From NCBI GenBank assembly GCA_016720655.1, contig JADKKE010000017.1, positions 16,513 to 80,512 on the forward strand: a stretch of 64,000 nt of DNA, in the 5' to 3' direction. This document shows positions 17,504-27,858 of this stretch, one piece after another. The notes beneath the pieces were generated by a model. That model was not told the origin of the DNA. It saw only the letters and a program-made list of their open reading frames with translations, and did not search any database. Position numbers and translations under genes: made by a program. Each line of letters begins with the position of its first letter. The stretch's first letter is position 1. This DNA comes from Bacteroidota bacterium (lineage in GTDB: Bacteria > Bacteroidota > Bacteroidia > AKYH767-A > 2013-40CM-41-45).

Positions 17504-17952
17504 TAGGCCTCCTTCAAATCCTGGCAGCAAGAAAACAATACATTTCAATTCGCGATTTGATTGCATCACACTTGAAAGCTGCTGCTGCTGATTTCGGCTT
17601 TTTTGAAGAGCTATAAGAATTTGAGTTTCCTGCGAACAATCCAAAACGTTAACACTAAGTTCAAGATCAGTTTTTGTTTTCTAAAAAATTATTTACCGGA
17701 TCTTCTTTTCAGATTTAATAAATTAAAAGAAGGTGTTACTGTTCTTTCTTCGATAGAATATGCCTACCTTTGAATCCTGCGCTAGTAAAGGCTTTCCTGT
17801 ATTCATACTAAATACAACATCAGTTCAGTTTTACTCAAAAAATGAAGATGATTTGTAATGGATTCAGAATGTCCCTTTTTCTTTCGAGCAATTTCCTTAA
17901 TACCTTTGAGTATCAAAATATGGTTTGGAATTGAATTCCAAAAAAATGAAAT
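17504..17952. other. Intergenic region with promoter for the adhesin gene
   Basis: About 450 bases without a gene. At 17765-17772 there is a perfect Bacteroidota -7 box, TACCTTTG, which would give a leader of about 175 nt before the adhesin start at 17953. Nothing else was recognised. Confidence 0.5.
17765..17772 (+). promoter_or_regulatory. Bacteroidota-type -7 box TACCTTTG
   Basis: Exact match to TAnnTTTG in the gap upstream of the SprB-repeat adhesin. No clear -33 TTG was found at ideal spacing, so the call is moderate. Confidence 0.4.
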
Positions 17953-20790
17953 ATGAAAAAACTTGAGAAGGATTTAATAATGTTTACTGGTTTTAAAAAT
18001 GGAAACAAACAATCGGTCGGTAAAATTCTGGCTGTTTTGTTTATTTTTCTGTTTGCAAATAACGTGCATGCTCAAACGAGCCAATGGGCAAAAAGTATTC
18101 AGAGCGAAGGCTTCGATGAAGGCTTTGATTTGGTTACGGATGCGGAAGGAAATACTTATATAGCCGGACAGATCGAATTTGATGCAAATTTTGGAAATGG
18201 TGTTGTGATCCCTTCCGCAGGAATTCACGATATCTTTTTTGCTAAATACAGCCCCACAGGTAGATTGGTGTGGGCGAAAGTACAGGGAGGTAAAGGTGGA
18301 GATAAAGTACAATCGATCACACTTGATGATTTTGGACACCTCTATGTCGCAGGAGAATTCGATGATACTTGTTATTGGGATGGAATCATGAAGTATACCA
18401 ATGGTCCGGGAGTAAATAATATGTTCATCGCCAAATACGATACATCAGGACTTATTCATTGGGTAAGGAATATTGCCATTGGAGGATTTCTGCAAACAAG
18501 AGGATATGGCGTAACCTGTGATGAAGCCGGCAATGTATATGCGTGCGGAGGAACGAAAGGAGATACGTATTATGACAACACATTTCTGTTTACATCTGCA
18601 GGTGATTACGACGGAACATTGGTAAAATTTGATCCAAGCGGGACTTTGCAGTGGGCGCGTCGCATGGGTGGTACCGAGAGTGATAAAGCGTATGGAGTTG
18701 CGAGCGACAGAAACGGGTCTATTTATGTGACCGGTTATTTTGTCGGCACTGCGGATTTTTCTCCTTCCGTGAATCTGGTCGGACAGGGCCACACAGATAT
18801 TTTTCTTTCTAAGTATGATGTCGATGGAAATTTGCAATGGGCGAAACAAGCCGGCGATACCGGATTCGATAGAGCTCATGACATTACAGTGAATGTGAAT
18901 GGACAGATTATTATTACAGGTGAATTTCAGACAGGTCATTTCGGACCAAACATCGCCTACTCAAGAGGAAACGAAGACATGTTCCTCGCTGCTTACGATG
19001 CTTCCGGAAATAATCTTTGGGCTATTTCAGGCGGGAGTGAAGAAGATGATATCGGCAGAGGTGTCTCTCACGATTCGTCCGGAAATATTATAGTCATTGG
19101 TGATTATGCCAGCTCCGGAATATTTACTCCCGATACAGTTGTCTCGAATGGATATGCTGATGTTTTTGTTGCGAGCTATCGTTCCGACGGAGCTGTTTTA
19201 AATTGGGTGCGTTCATTTGGCGGACTCGATAATGACAGGGGTAGAGGAGTGGGTACTGACCTTGCAGGAAATGTAAGTATTTGCGGAGAGTACGTAGACT
19301 CAACTCGGTTTGATGCAATCAATCTTATTGGAGATACCTTACTGGATATTTTCATTACAAAAATTATTCCCGGGAATTATTGTGCAACACAGGCGATTGT
19401 TACAACGCCTGCAACATGTCATGGTTCCTGTGATGGTGTTGCTGTTGCCTCCGGAATCGGCAGTGGGCCATTCACCTATTCCTGGTCTACCAATCCGGTT
19501 CAGTCTGGGCCTACCGCGACCGGATTGTGCGGAGGAAATTATTCCGTTACAACAGTGGATGCCAATGGATGCAGCTCCACTGCATTGATCTCCATTGTAG
19601 ATCCTCCTTTGCTTCAGTCATCAGCAACATCTACCAATGCTTCCTGTGCAGGATCTTGCAATGGTACAGCTCTCGCAACAGCGAACGGACAAGGACCATT
19701 TACATTTATCTGGTCTACCGTTCCACCGCATTCCGGTGCGAGCGTCAGTGGATTGTGTCAGGGAACATATACGGTTACCGTTATTGATTCTTTTGGTTGC
19801 AGCACGCATTCGGATGTAATCATAACAGACCCAACTGCAATGCTTGCAACAACATCTTTTGTAAATGCAAATTGTGCCGGATCCTGTAATGGAACGGCGA
19901 TTGCATCCGCGTCCGGACAAGGAGCAGTTTCATATTCATGGTCGACCAATCCACCACAAAATAGTTCGAATGCTACGGGATTATGTCAGGGCACCTATAC
20001 AGTAATTGCTACCGATGCTGCGGGTTGCACGGCTTCTTCAAGTGTAACACTTACTGATCCTTTACCTTTGCAACAAACATCAACATTTGTAAATGCGAGT
20101 TGTGCCGGATCCTGTGATGGCGTTGCTTTAGCATCCGCATCCGGACAAGGTCCGTTTACGTATTCATGGTCGACCAATCCACCGCAGAATAATTCAACTG
20201 CCAGCGGATTGTGTCAGGGATCTTATACGGTGACTGCGACAGATGCAGGAGGATGTACTGCTACTTCCAGTGTCACTCTTACGGATCCACAAGCGCTGCA
20301 AATGACAGGAGTAGTTGTGAATGCAACCTGCATCGGATGTTCTGACGGATCAATTGATATACAAATAAATGGAGGGACATCCGGATACCAGTATTTGTGG
20401 TCGAATACTTCCGTCAATGAGGACCAACAAAACCTTTCTGAAGGAATTTACAGTGTGTGTGTGACAGATCAGAATAATTGTAGTCTTTGCGATACGTTTA
20501 CGGTATTTGATCCGGCTACCGGCTTGGAAGCCTTAAATCCAAATCAGGCATATTCCGTTTATCCGAATCCTTTCAGCTCCTTTACAACCATTCGCTTTGA
20601 GAATGCTTCTGCAGAATCTACCCAATACAACGTTTTCGCGGCGACAGGTCAATTGATTTTCTCCGGCGAATTCACAGGGAATGAATTGCATTTTGATGGA
20701 AACGAATTGGAGAGCGGTGTCTACTTTCTGCAGGTGATTCGCAGTAGAAATGAAGAAATGTTCATTGTACCTCTTCTGGTAAAAAAATAA
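17953..20790 (+). CDS. Secreted adhesin: SBBP propeller, five SprB repeats, T9SS domain
   Basis: 945 aa. The start is at 17953; an ATG at 17989 would place the signal peptide (ILAVLFIFLFANNVHAQ) closer to the N-terminus. Residues about 40-475 form SBBP/propeller repeats (GNIYVTGYF, DIFLSKYD, LQWAKQAG). Residues about 477-855 are five repeats of 75 residues with the SprB pattern: CAGSCNGTA, then P-TY-WSTNPPQ, GLCQGTYTV-ATD--GC and T--SVTLTDP. The end is a T9SS type A domain (YSVYPNPFSSFTTIRF...SGVYFLQVI). SprB is the mobile surface adhesin of gliding flavobacteria; this protein is far shorter and may be a surface adhesin without a gliding role. Confidence 0.85.
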   Translation: MKKLEKDLIMFTGFKNGNKQSVGKILAVLFIFLFANNVHAQTSQWAKSIQSEGFDEGFDLVTDAEGNTYIAGQIEFDANFGNGVVIPSAGIHDIFFAKYSPTGRLVWAKVQGGKGGDKVQSITLDDFGHLYVAGEFDDTCYWDGIMKYTNGPGVNNMFIAKYDTSGLIHWVRNIAIGGFLQTRGYGVTCDEAGNVYACGGTKGDTYYDNTFLFTSAGDYDGTLVKFDPSGTLQWARRMGGTESDKAYGVASDRNGSIYVTGYFVGTADFSPSVNLVGQGHTDIFLSKYDVDGNLQWAKQAGDTGFDRAHDITVNVNGQIIITGEFQTGHFGPNIAYSRGNEDMFLAAYDASGNNLWAISGGSEEDDIGRGVSHDSSGNIIVIGDYASSGIFTPDTVVSNGYADVFVASYRSDGAVLNWVRSFGGLDNDRGRGVGTDLAGNVSICGEYVDSTRFDAINLIGDTLLDIFITKIIPGNYCATQAIVTTPATCHGSCDGVAVASGIGSGPFTYSWSTNPVQSGPTATGLCGGNYSVTTVDANGCSSTALISIVDPPLLQSSATSTNASCAGSCNGTALATANGQGPFTFIWSTVPPHSGASVSGLCQGTYTVTVIDSFGCSTHSDVIITDPTAMLATTSFVNANCAGSCNGTAIASASGQGAVSYSWSTNPPQNSSNATGLCQGTYTVIATDAAGCTASSSVTLTDPLPLQQTSTFVNASCAGSCDGVALASASGQGPFTYSWSTNPPQNNSTASGLCQGSYTVTATDAGGCTATSSVTLTDPQALQMTGVVVNATCIGCSDGSIDIQINGGTSGYQYLWSNTSVNEDQQNLSEGIYSVCVTDQNNCSLCDTFTVFDPATGLEALNPNQAYSVYPNPFSSFTTIRFENASAESTQYNVFAATGQLIFSGEFTGNELHFDGNELESGVYFLQVIRSRNEEMFIVPLLVKK
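19381..20290 (+). repeat. Four DNA-level copies of about 228 bp inside the adhesin gene
   Basis: Copies 1-4 of the SprB repeats are similar at DNA level. Copies 3 and 4 share long stretches such as TCATGGTCGACCAATCCACC. Such in-frame repeats can expand and contract by recombination. Confidence 0.7.
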
Positions 20791-20795
20791 TTGCC

Positions 20796-20829
20796 AAATG
20801 ATTTCGCTCAATCGGGGGCGAAATCATTT
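20796..20829. terminator. Bidirectional terminator between convergent genes
   Basis: AAATGATTTCGC (20796-20807) and GCGAAATCATTT (20818-20829) form a perfect 12-bp stem with a 10-nt loop; A/T runs flank both sides. It lies between the adhesin (plus) and the sigma factor (minus), whose stop is inside the stem. Confidence 0.85.
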
Positions 20830-22068
20830 TTCAATTTCAGTTTTTAAAGCGGCAATGTTCGAAGCAAGGACCGATTTGTCGGCCGATGTTTTTGCAAGTG
20901 AAAGGGCAGTTTGCAAATGATTTATCGCTTTTGTATTGTCAATGCCGGTGTAGAGATTCCCCAGCAGGGAGTGATACAAATGATTCTCGGACAGGTTTAA
21001 TTTTTCTGCTTCTTTAATTGCATCCGCTTTGCCATTCGCTTTGGAGAGAGCATATGTACGGTTCAGTGCTGCCATCGGAGAATATTCAATTTGTAGCAAT
21101 CGATTGTAGAGCTGCAAAATATTCTCCCATTTTTCTTTCGTTTCTTTCTTTTGTGTATGCCAGTATGCAATTGCTGCTTCCAGATGAAATTTAGAAAGCG
21201 ATTTTCCAGTTGACGCCTGATTCAAATAATATTCACCATTTTGGATCAGTTCCCGGTTCCATAAATTTTCATCCTGATCTTCATAGAGGACAATTTCTCC
21301 ATTGCTATTGATGCGGGCATCAAATCGGGAAGAATGGAAACACATCAAGGACATCAGTGCATTTGCAGAGGGAATATTCGTCAGCTGATTTTGAATGAGC
21401 ATCAGATTCAATCGCATCGCTTCTACACAAAGCTCCTGTCGCAATGTTGTATTTTGGGATGTCGAATAGTATCCTTCGCTGAAAAGCAAATACAAAGTTG
21501 TTAGAACGGTTTCCAGTCGTTGATTGATTTCTTTCTGAGCCGGAAGCTCAATTTTTATTTTTTCAGATTTTAATTTCTCTTTCGCTCTTGCCAGGCGTTT
21601 GTATATGGTTTCTTTGTTGCTAAGAAAGGCGTCGGCGATTTCTTCCACACCGAATCCACACAAAATATTTAAGGCTAGACCGATTTGAGCTTCTGCAGAA
21701 ATACAAGGATGACAAATTGCAAACATCATTTGCAATTGACTGTCGTTGATATTTTGAACAGACCAATCGATTTCTTTTTCGATTATTCCTGTCTGGTCAT
21801 GCATAAGTTCCGGCACAATTTTCTGTTGAAATAATTTATCGTGCTTTAAAACGTCGAGAATTTTATTTTTGGAAACGGTATAGAGCCAACCAGTTGGATT
21901 TTTCGGCAAACCTTTAAGACCCCAGGTTTCTGCAGCGAGAAGAAAAGTATCGCTCACCATGTCTTCGGTCATTTCAAGATGCTCCATACCGAAATGCTTA
22001 CAGAGTACAGAAATAATTTTTCTGTACTCTGTTCGAAATAAATGGGGGATGAGTTCTTGTTCTTGCAT
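20824..22068 (-). CDS. ECF42-type RNA polymerase sigma factor with C-terminal TPR-like domain
   Basis: 414 aa, about twice the size of an ordinary ECF sigma factor. Sigma region 2 lies at about residues 10-80 (MTEDMVSDTFLLAAETW, NPTGWLYTVSKNKILDVLK) and region 4 at about 110-170 (GFGVEEIADAFLSNKETIYK). After these comes the long helical extension typical of the ECF42/SigI-like group (VLTTLYLLFSEGYY, EAMRLNLML, AALNRTYALSKANG). In that group the extension is needed for activity and the gene is co-transcribed with YciI/DGPF-type proteins, as here (22110-22466). No anti-sigma factor is visible. The targets are probably its own operon. Confidence 0.9.
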   Translation of the reverse strand: MQEQELIPHLFRTEYRKIISVLCKHFGMEHLEMTEDMVSDTFLLAAETWGLKGLPKNPTGWLYTVSKNKILDVLKHDKLFQQKIVPELMHDQTGIIEKEIDWSVQNINDSQLQMMFAICHPCISAEAQIGLALNILCGFGVEEIADAFLSNKETIYKRLARAKEKLKSEKIKIELPAQKEINQRLETVLTTLYLLFSEGYYSTSQNTTLRQELCVEAMRLNLMLIQNQLTNIPSANALMSLMCFHSSRFDARINSNGEIVLYEDQDENLWNRELIQNGEYYLNQASTGKSLSKFHLEAAIAYWHTQKKETKEKWENILQLYNRLLQIEYSPMAALNRTYALSKANGKADAIKEAEKLNLSENHLYHSLLGNLYTGIDNTKAINHLQTALSLAKTSADKSVLASNIAALKTEIEK

Positions 22069-22109
22069 TTAAAAGGAAAACCTTACATAATCAGGAGGAT
22101 GTTTTGAAT

Positions 22110-22466
22110 TTAATTGGTTTCTTCCATGGGCACTATGCAGCGTACTTCTACACTTCCACCAACTGAAAATATCGGACAATCTTTTGCTAGAGCAGTTGCT
22201 TCGTCCAGACTTCCGGCTTTTACAATAATATATCCTCCGATGGCTTCTTTGATTTCAGCATAGGGACCATTCGTGATAATATTATTTGGTTTTACAACGC
22301 GTCCCTCGGAATCCAATCGATTTCCGGGACTGGTTAATTTATTTTGTGCGGCAATACTCCCAATCCAGTCCTGCCATGGTTTCATCATGGATTGCATTTG
22401 CTCGGGCGATAATTGCGAATCTTTTAGAGCTGCTTCGCGACGGAATATTAATAAGAATTCTTTCAT
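22110..22466 (-). CDS. YciI-related (DGPF) protein
   Basis: 118 aa, YCII-related domain: MKEFLLIFRRE, then NGPYAEIKEAIGGYII (equivalent to the DGPF motif) and GGSVEVRCIVPME. It belongs to the small proteins that accompany ECF42 sigma factors, 41 bp upstream of the sigma gene on the same strand. Biochemical role unknown; a sensing or catalytic role in the sigma-factor circuit has been considered for the family. Confidence 0.85.
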   Translation of the reverse strand: MKEFLLIFRREAALKDSQLSPEQMQSMMKPWQDWIGSIAAQNKLTSPGNRLDSEGRVVKPNNIITNGPYAEIKEAIGGYIIVKAGSLDEATALAKDCPIFSVGGSVEVRCIVPMEETN

Positions 22467-22507
22467 AGAATTTTAGGTTTAAAATTTGAGTTAATCAAAT
22501 TAAATTA

Positions 22508-22593
22508 ACACAGAGGTACACCGGGTACACACAGAGGTTCACAGAATAATCTTTCTCCGTGAACCTTTGTGTGTACTCTGCGCACCTCTGTGT
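22508..22593. repeat. Palindromic intergenic element
   Basis: Outer arms ACACAGAGGT (22508-22517) and ACCTCTGTGT (22584-22593), with further pairing inside (GTACACACAGAGGTTCAC against GTGAACCTTTGTGTGTAC), form a long imperfect hairpin of about 86 bp. It resembles the element at 59797-59980 in style (repeated CAGAG/CTCTG blocks). It lies between the YciI and VOC genes. Confidence 0.75.
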
Positions 22594-22647
22594 ACATAAT
22601 AAATTCATCAAAGCGCTTATGCTTAACGAATGAGAACTTGATATAAA

Positions 22648-23031
22648 TTATTTATTCGAATGCAAGGCCACTGTATTTCCTTCCGAATCTACGAAAAATG
22701 CCATGAATCCGATGTCATCACTGATTTTGGTTTTTGGCAACACAACTTTGCCTCCGGCTTTTTCGATTTTTCCCAATGCATTGGAAAGATCCGGATTGCC
22801 ATTCAGGTAAACTTTAGAACCATCCGCACTGGGTTTGTGCATAGGTCCCTGCACCAGACTGCCGGATACTTTACCATTCATGTCTTCGGAAGGGAAAAAT
22901 GCCATTTGCATGCCCATGTTTTCCTGTTGATCCATCTTGATACCGAATACTGTTTCATAAAATGATTTTGCGCGTTTGATATCTGATACTGAGATTTCAA
23001 ACCAGTTGAGAGAATTTGCTTTGGGATCCAT
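22648..23031 (-). CDS. VOC superfamily (glyoxalase/bleomycin-resistance-like) protein
   Basis: 127 aa from the ATG at 23029-23031 (MDPKANSLNWFEISVSDIKR); a frame extension to 23076 is not needed. The vicinal-oxygen-chelate fold is recognisable: FEISVSDIKRAKSFYETVFG at the start and FFVDSEGNTVALHS at the end. Many members bind a metal and act on small molecules or detoxify; substrate unknown. VOC proteins often lie near ECF42 operons. It could be co-transcribed with the YciI and sigma genes, but the palindromic element lies between. Confidence 0.85.
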   Translation of the reverse strand: MDPKANSLNWFEISVSDIKRAKSFYETVFGIKMDQQENMGMQMAFFPSEDMNGKVSGSLVQGPMHKPSADGSKVYLNGNPDLSNALGKIEKAGGKVVLPKTKISDDIGFMAFFVDSEGNTVALHSNK

Positions 23032-23269
23032 GATTTTTTTGTTTTTAAGGGTTAGAAATATTGTTTTATACCCCAAAGACGATTGAGTTCCTGGTATTGG
23101 ACAATTCCTAAAAGAAAAATATTTTGTATCAAAAAAATGAATTGACCTACAAAACGATTGATTTTACCAAATAATAGGTTAAATCTCTTCCGGAGCTCAG
23201 GTTATTCATGTATTTTTAAAATTTTAAATTCAACAAATGTTAAACTGATTTGATTTTAATCAAGCGACC

Positions 23270-24475
23270 ATGAAAAAACTGTACATGAGCACATACTTGA
23301 TTTGTCTTTCCTTCCTTTTAAATGCCCAAGGCAATTGGCAAGCGAAAAGATCTTTTCCAAATGGTAGCAGGGCAGGAATTGAATTCTTCGGGATCCAGAA
23401 TTCCGGATATTTATTTGGCGGATTGGATGCCTCCGGTGTCAGTCATAATGATTTGTGGAAGTATGATCCCGGAACAGATCAGTGGATGCAAGTAGCATCG
23501 ATGCCTGCTCCCGGTAGATATTCCCCTGCTAAATTTGTAATTGGGAGCAATGCCTTTGTAGGGACAGGATTTGATGGCACCACATATTTTTCTGACTGGT
23601 GGGAATATTCAGGATCATTAAATACGTGGACACAAAAAGCAAATTTTCCCGGAGGTGCACGTTATCATTCCATGGGATTTGGATTGAATAATTTGGGTTA
23701 TCTCGGACTGGGAAAATTGGGCGGATGGTATAGTGATTGGTATGAATACAATCCAAACACAGATGTATGGACAGCCAAGGCAGACTTCCCGGGAACTCCA
23801 AGACAAAATGGTGTAGGGTTTGCTGCCGGAAATTTTGGCTACGTTGGTCTTGGAGGTGATGATAACATGGCTTACAGTGATATGTACATGTATGATCCAT
23901 TAACTGATACCTGGACAGCAAAAGCAGATTTTCCGGATGTCAACGGACGCTATTCCGCTCCTTATTTTGTTATCAATTCACAGGCATTTGTATGTGGCGG
24001 ATATAATTATACTACCTTATTTCATAGTGATTCATACAAATACAACACTTTAACCGACACCTGGACACCCATTGCTGATTTCAACAATGCCGGTCCTGCA
24101 CGAGCAACAAAAGGCGGGTTTTCTTCTGGAGGAAAAGGTTATATCGCGATGGGAGAATCCGTAACAGGATTCCTGAGTGATTTACTCGAATACAATTCTG
24201 ATTTTATTGGAGTCGAAGAGACTGATGCGCTGTCATTTTTGCAAATTCAGTTTAACTCAACATCTTCAATTTTGAATATTCGAAATTCAGGGATCATGAT
24301 CCCTGAATTAAATATTGAAGTGTACACAACGAATGGTCAGTTATTCAAAAGTGTGGATTTGCACAACAGCAAGGAAGCAAACATTTATTTACCTGATCTT
24401 TCTTCCGGAATTTATCTCTATTCAATTCTTATTAAAGACAAAAGAGTTCGGCAAGGGAAGTTTTTGGTGGAATAA
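23270..24475 (+). CDS. Secreted Kelch-repeat protein with T9SS-type end
   Basis: 401 aa. Signal peptide MKKLYMSTYLICLSFLLNAQ. Six or so Kelch repeats at about residues 25-325 (NDLWKYDPGTDQWMQVASMP, SDWWEYSGSLNTW, SDWYEYNPNTDVWTAKADFP, SDMYMYDPLTDTWTAKADFP). The end has the T9SS type A fold features (LNIEVYTTNGQLFKSV, then LSSGIYLYSILI and a basic tail), though the YPNP motif is missing. Kelch propellers bind proteins or glycans; no catalytic role is implied. A larger relative lies at 35154-41777. Confidence 0.8.
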   Translation: MKKLYMSTYLICLSFLLNAQGNWQAKRSFPNGSRAGIEFFGIQNSGYLFGGLDASGVSHNDLWKYDPGTDQWMQVASMPAPGRYSPAKFVIGSNAFVGTGFDGTTYFSDWWEYSGSLNTWTQKANFPGGARYHSMGFGLNNLGYLGLGKLGGWYSDWYEYNPNTDVWTAKADFPGTPRQNGVGFAAGNFGYVGLGGDDNMAYSDMYMYDPLTDTWTAKADFPDVNGRYSAPYFVINSQAFVCGGYNYTTLFHSDSYKYNTLTDTWTPIADFNNAGPARATKGGFSSGGKGYIAMGESVTGFLSDLLEYNSDFIGVEETDALSFLQIQFNSTSSILNIRNSGIMIPELNIEVYTTNGQLFKSVDLHNSKEANIYLPDLSSGIYLYSILIKDKRVRQGKFLVE

Positions 24476-24503
24476 AATATTTGTCACTGAATCAATTTTC
24501 ATC

Positions 24504-27500
24504 TCATGGTCTCGCCGCAATTAAAAACAATTGCGAATTATTTTCCACCAAACTGTAATCACCGGATTCAACAAGATTATCACCGGTAATATCATAAATG
24601 GTGTAACCGGAAATGAATTGTTGTGATGCATTTTCAATTTCACTGTAGTCAGTTGATTCGATAAATCCATCTTGTAATCCGGGTGACGTTCCATCAGAGA
24701 CATCAGAGCTCCAGAGAGCAAAGAACCCGTCTCCCAGAGGAGCAAGATTATTTCCGTAAGCCTTGTTTATGGCCGTGGTAAAATCCAAAACAAGATTGTT
24801 TTGCATTGTTACCGGTGCATCGTTCCAGGTTTCCAATGCATTCCTGTGGTGTACTGCCAGATAGTATGAATTGCCAGTTACAGAAGAAGGAAATGTTACT
24901 GTACAGGAACCGTCGGTATGTAACAGTGCCCGAGTACTGTATTCCAGATTATGAGTTGGGGTTGAATTATGAAGCTCGACAGTGATCGAATCACATGCTG
25001 TTGGGTCAGTACTCAGACCGCTCGAATACAGGGTTGCCTGCATTTCTTCATTGCCGGTATAAAATCCCTGAAGAAACAAGCGAAGGTTTAATGAGACCAG
25101 AGGATTCTCTGTTGTGAACGACCAAACTGGACCTGTGGTTGTCGTTGTTCCGTCACTCACTTCCACAAACCATTCATATTCCGTGCCCGGCTCCAGGGAT
25201 GGCCATTGCAAACACGTTGTAGAACCGGATGGAACATTTGAATTTGTTCCTATCAATTGGAAACCCGGACTAAGATTCACCGGCAATGTAAATTGGCTGC
25301 TTGTTCCTGTGAAAGAGGTGTTGCTGTATGGAGAATACGTCTTTACACTCAACAGATTTTGAGCAGGAATGAATTGCATGATACGCAAATACCCATTTCC
25401 ACCATTCACATATCCTGATTGGTAATCAGCCATAATCGTGTGCACGGTATTGCCACTAAATGTGTCGGAGCGTCTGCCTTCCCCGGAGACATGTCCTGCG
25501 AGCATGAGCATAAGATTTGGATTGTCTTTCAAATCATCGTAGATCTTTTGTCCCGGACCCTGGAAACTTGCAGGGTTACCGGTTGTAAGAAGGTTATGAC
25601 TGGAAATAATTCCTCTCCTGTTACTGTGAGTTTTTAACAAAGCATCCGCCCAATCTAAAACCGGTTGCAAAGAGGCCGTTGTTCCATTTGGATAATATTC
25701 AATGCTGATATGAATGAAATCAATTCCACCGGCACGGAAAAGTTCATAATGATTGTCGTTATTCCCTCCGTAGTGACCACCATAATAATTTCGTGTTGAA
25801 AATCGTGATGTTCCAAAAAACTGATTGTAGTAATTTGAGTTTCCATCCGGATTTCCACCGGCAGTCTGATCGTGGTTTCCAACACAAATGCCATACGGTA
25901 TTCCATGTGGTATCGGAACATGTGGAAATTCAATGTTTTTCATTGCCGTATCTGCACGTTGCCATTCAATAATATTTGCATCTCCATTTTGGGAACAATC
26001 ACCCAACTGCACAACAAAGGCAATGCTACTATCTATGCGGTGATTGGCGATCCATTGAGTTTGTGCTTTGAAAATTCCGTTGTGACCGCCACCGGAACTG
26101 TTTTGCCCCTGTGGTTCTTCGGTGTAATACTGTGTATCAGGCAAACCGATAATTGTAAATTTATTTCCGGGTGTCAAAGGCCGGGCATAGAAATTTACAG
26201 TGAGATTTCCACCATTTGGGTCGCTTACCGAAACACATAAATCAGGACTGGTAGAAACATTGGTGGCATTGTCTGCGGGTGAAGGATTGCTGGGTTGATT
26301 TGGAGCTGATGCACTGAAAGAACCGATGACCCAAACCGCACCATTCATCAGTGTTCCATTTACTCCTCCTCCAATACTGTTGCTTGCTGTTGTACCATTG
26401 CAAAAACCCGCTGCTGATCCATCGTTGAATCCCCATCTACCAAGCAAGCCGGTTCCACTGCTAAGTTCTGTCGAATAATTTGCCAGAATTTGTGATCCGC
26501 TGCGTTCAACGTTCCAAATTCTTGCTTCGTCAATTTTTCCATTAAAGAAACCAGCCGCTACACCCGTTGAAGTCATCGCGGAACCGACTCCTGCATGTTG
26601 AATGCTTGTATTCGCCGGCAAAATGTTTGAACCGATATCAAGAGTTTTATCGAGCACGCCATTAATGTAAAGTTTCCACACAGCAGTCACCGGTTCGTAT
26701 GTAGCCGCAACATGTGTCCACACATTTGATGGAATTGTTGCATTACCAATGATCGCGTGATTGGGTCCTGTGGATTCTTCAAAGTCGGCAGCCAGTTTAT
26801 TTCCAACAAGTCCCAGAAAATAATTCATGTTTACATTCGCGGGAGTTTCCGCTTCACCTCTTCCTTTTGTAAGGATTGGAATTACAGAAGTACTTCCTTC
26901 AAATCCGCCACCACCGGCACCACTGGTTGTCGTCGTTACACCGGTTCCTTCAATGTTGATCCATGCTTCTAGTGTAAAAGCAGAAGCGTTTAATCCCGCT
27001 CCGGCGCCAAATGTAACATACTGTGAAACTCCATCAAGATCAACGTAAGAGCCAAGCGCAACTGTTTGATTAAAACCGGTACCCCAATTCGGATTGTTTA
27101 CTAATGAAAGTGCAGGAGATCCGGCCACGGAATTAGCAACGTTTGTTCCTGTGCCTTCAATGAATCCCCAACGTGAGACGAGTCCAGTTCCCGGAACTGA
27201 GTTCCAGGTTGTAGTTGGCTAGGATTTGCGCATCGGATCTCACAGTATTCCAGATTCTGACTTCATCAATCCGGCCATTAAAAAAACCAGCAGCGGTTCC
27301 ACCTGAAGTGAGAGCTGAACCGATACTGGCATTCACATTGCTCAAAGATTGCGGAGTAAACGAGCCACCAAGTACCAGAGTTTTGTCAAGAGCTCCATTC
27401 ACATACAACTTCCATGTGTTTGTCGAAACATTGTAACTCGCTGCCACATGCGTCCAACATGAACCAAGAACGGCATTCCCGGTAACCGGATGATTTGCAG

Positions 27501-27858
27501 AGCTGGCATTGTCTTCAAAATCGGCTGCCAATTTATTTGTTGTTGGGTCATAACCGAAAAAATAATTCACATCCACAGCAGGACTTTCAGCTTCTGCTCT
27601 TCCTTTTGCGAGTATCGGTACCAGGGTCACTCCGCCGGAACCTGTACCTGTACTCACGCCTGTACCTTCAATTTTTATCCAGGCTTCCAGGGTGAAATTC
27701 GTGACATGCAATGAGGCGCTGTTGCCTGCATTTGCATATTGATTCGTCCCATTCAGCGAAATTGACTGGGAATAAACTCTGGAACTGTTTAGACATAAAA
27801 AGAAAAAAAACAGGGTTACAGATTGTTGTACAAATTGTTTCATTTGCATGTGTTTCAT
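24504..27858 (-). CDS. Secreted double-LamG metallophosphoesterase with dockerin-like C-terminal module (frameshifted)
   Basis: Two frames, 27157-27858 and 24504-27128, are one gene of about 1117 aa: dropping one base of the CCC at 27190-27192 joins LELSSG to TGLVSRWGFIEGTGTN. Signal peptide at the start (VQQSVTLFFFFLCLNSS). Two LamG/concanavalin-like domains follow (FTLEAWIKIEGTG and FTLEAWINIEGTG), then an Ig-like linker and a calcineurin-type phosphoesterase (IIGLPDTQYY, QLGDCSQNG, GNHDQT, SSHNLL, LAGHVSGEG). A second Ig/Fn3-like part follows. The last 190 residues or so are a module shared with the products of 32199-34808 and 35154-41777, with two DGFIESTDYSEIENAS-type loops. No T9SS type A domain. 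It is probably an extracellular phosphodiesterase or nuclease. Confidence 0.8.

Noticed and set aside
22083..22091. Single TTACATAAT (reverse of ATTATGTAA) between the sigma factor and YciI genes
   Set aside because: No second half-site lies 21 bp away on either side and no TTTG box is at the right distance, so it is not an operator of the type found at 10.6-16.6 kb.
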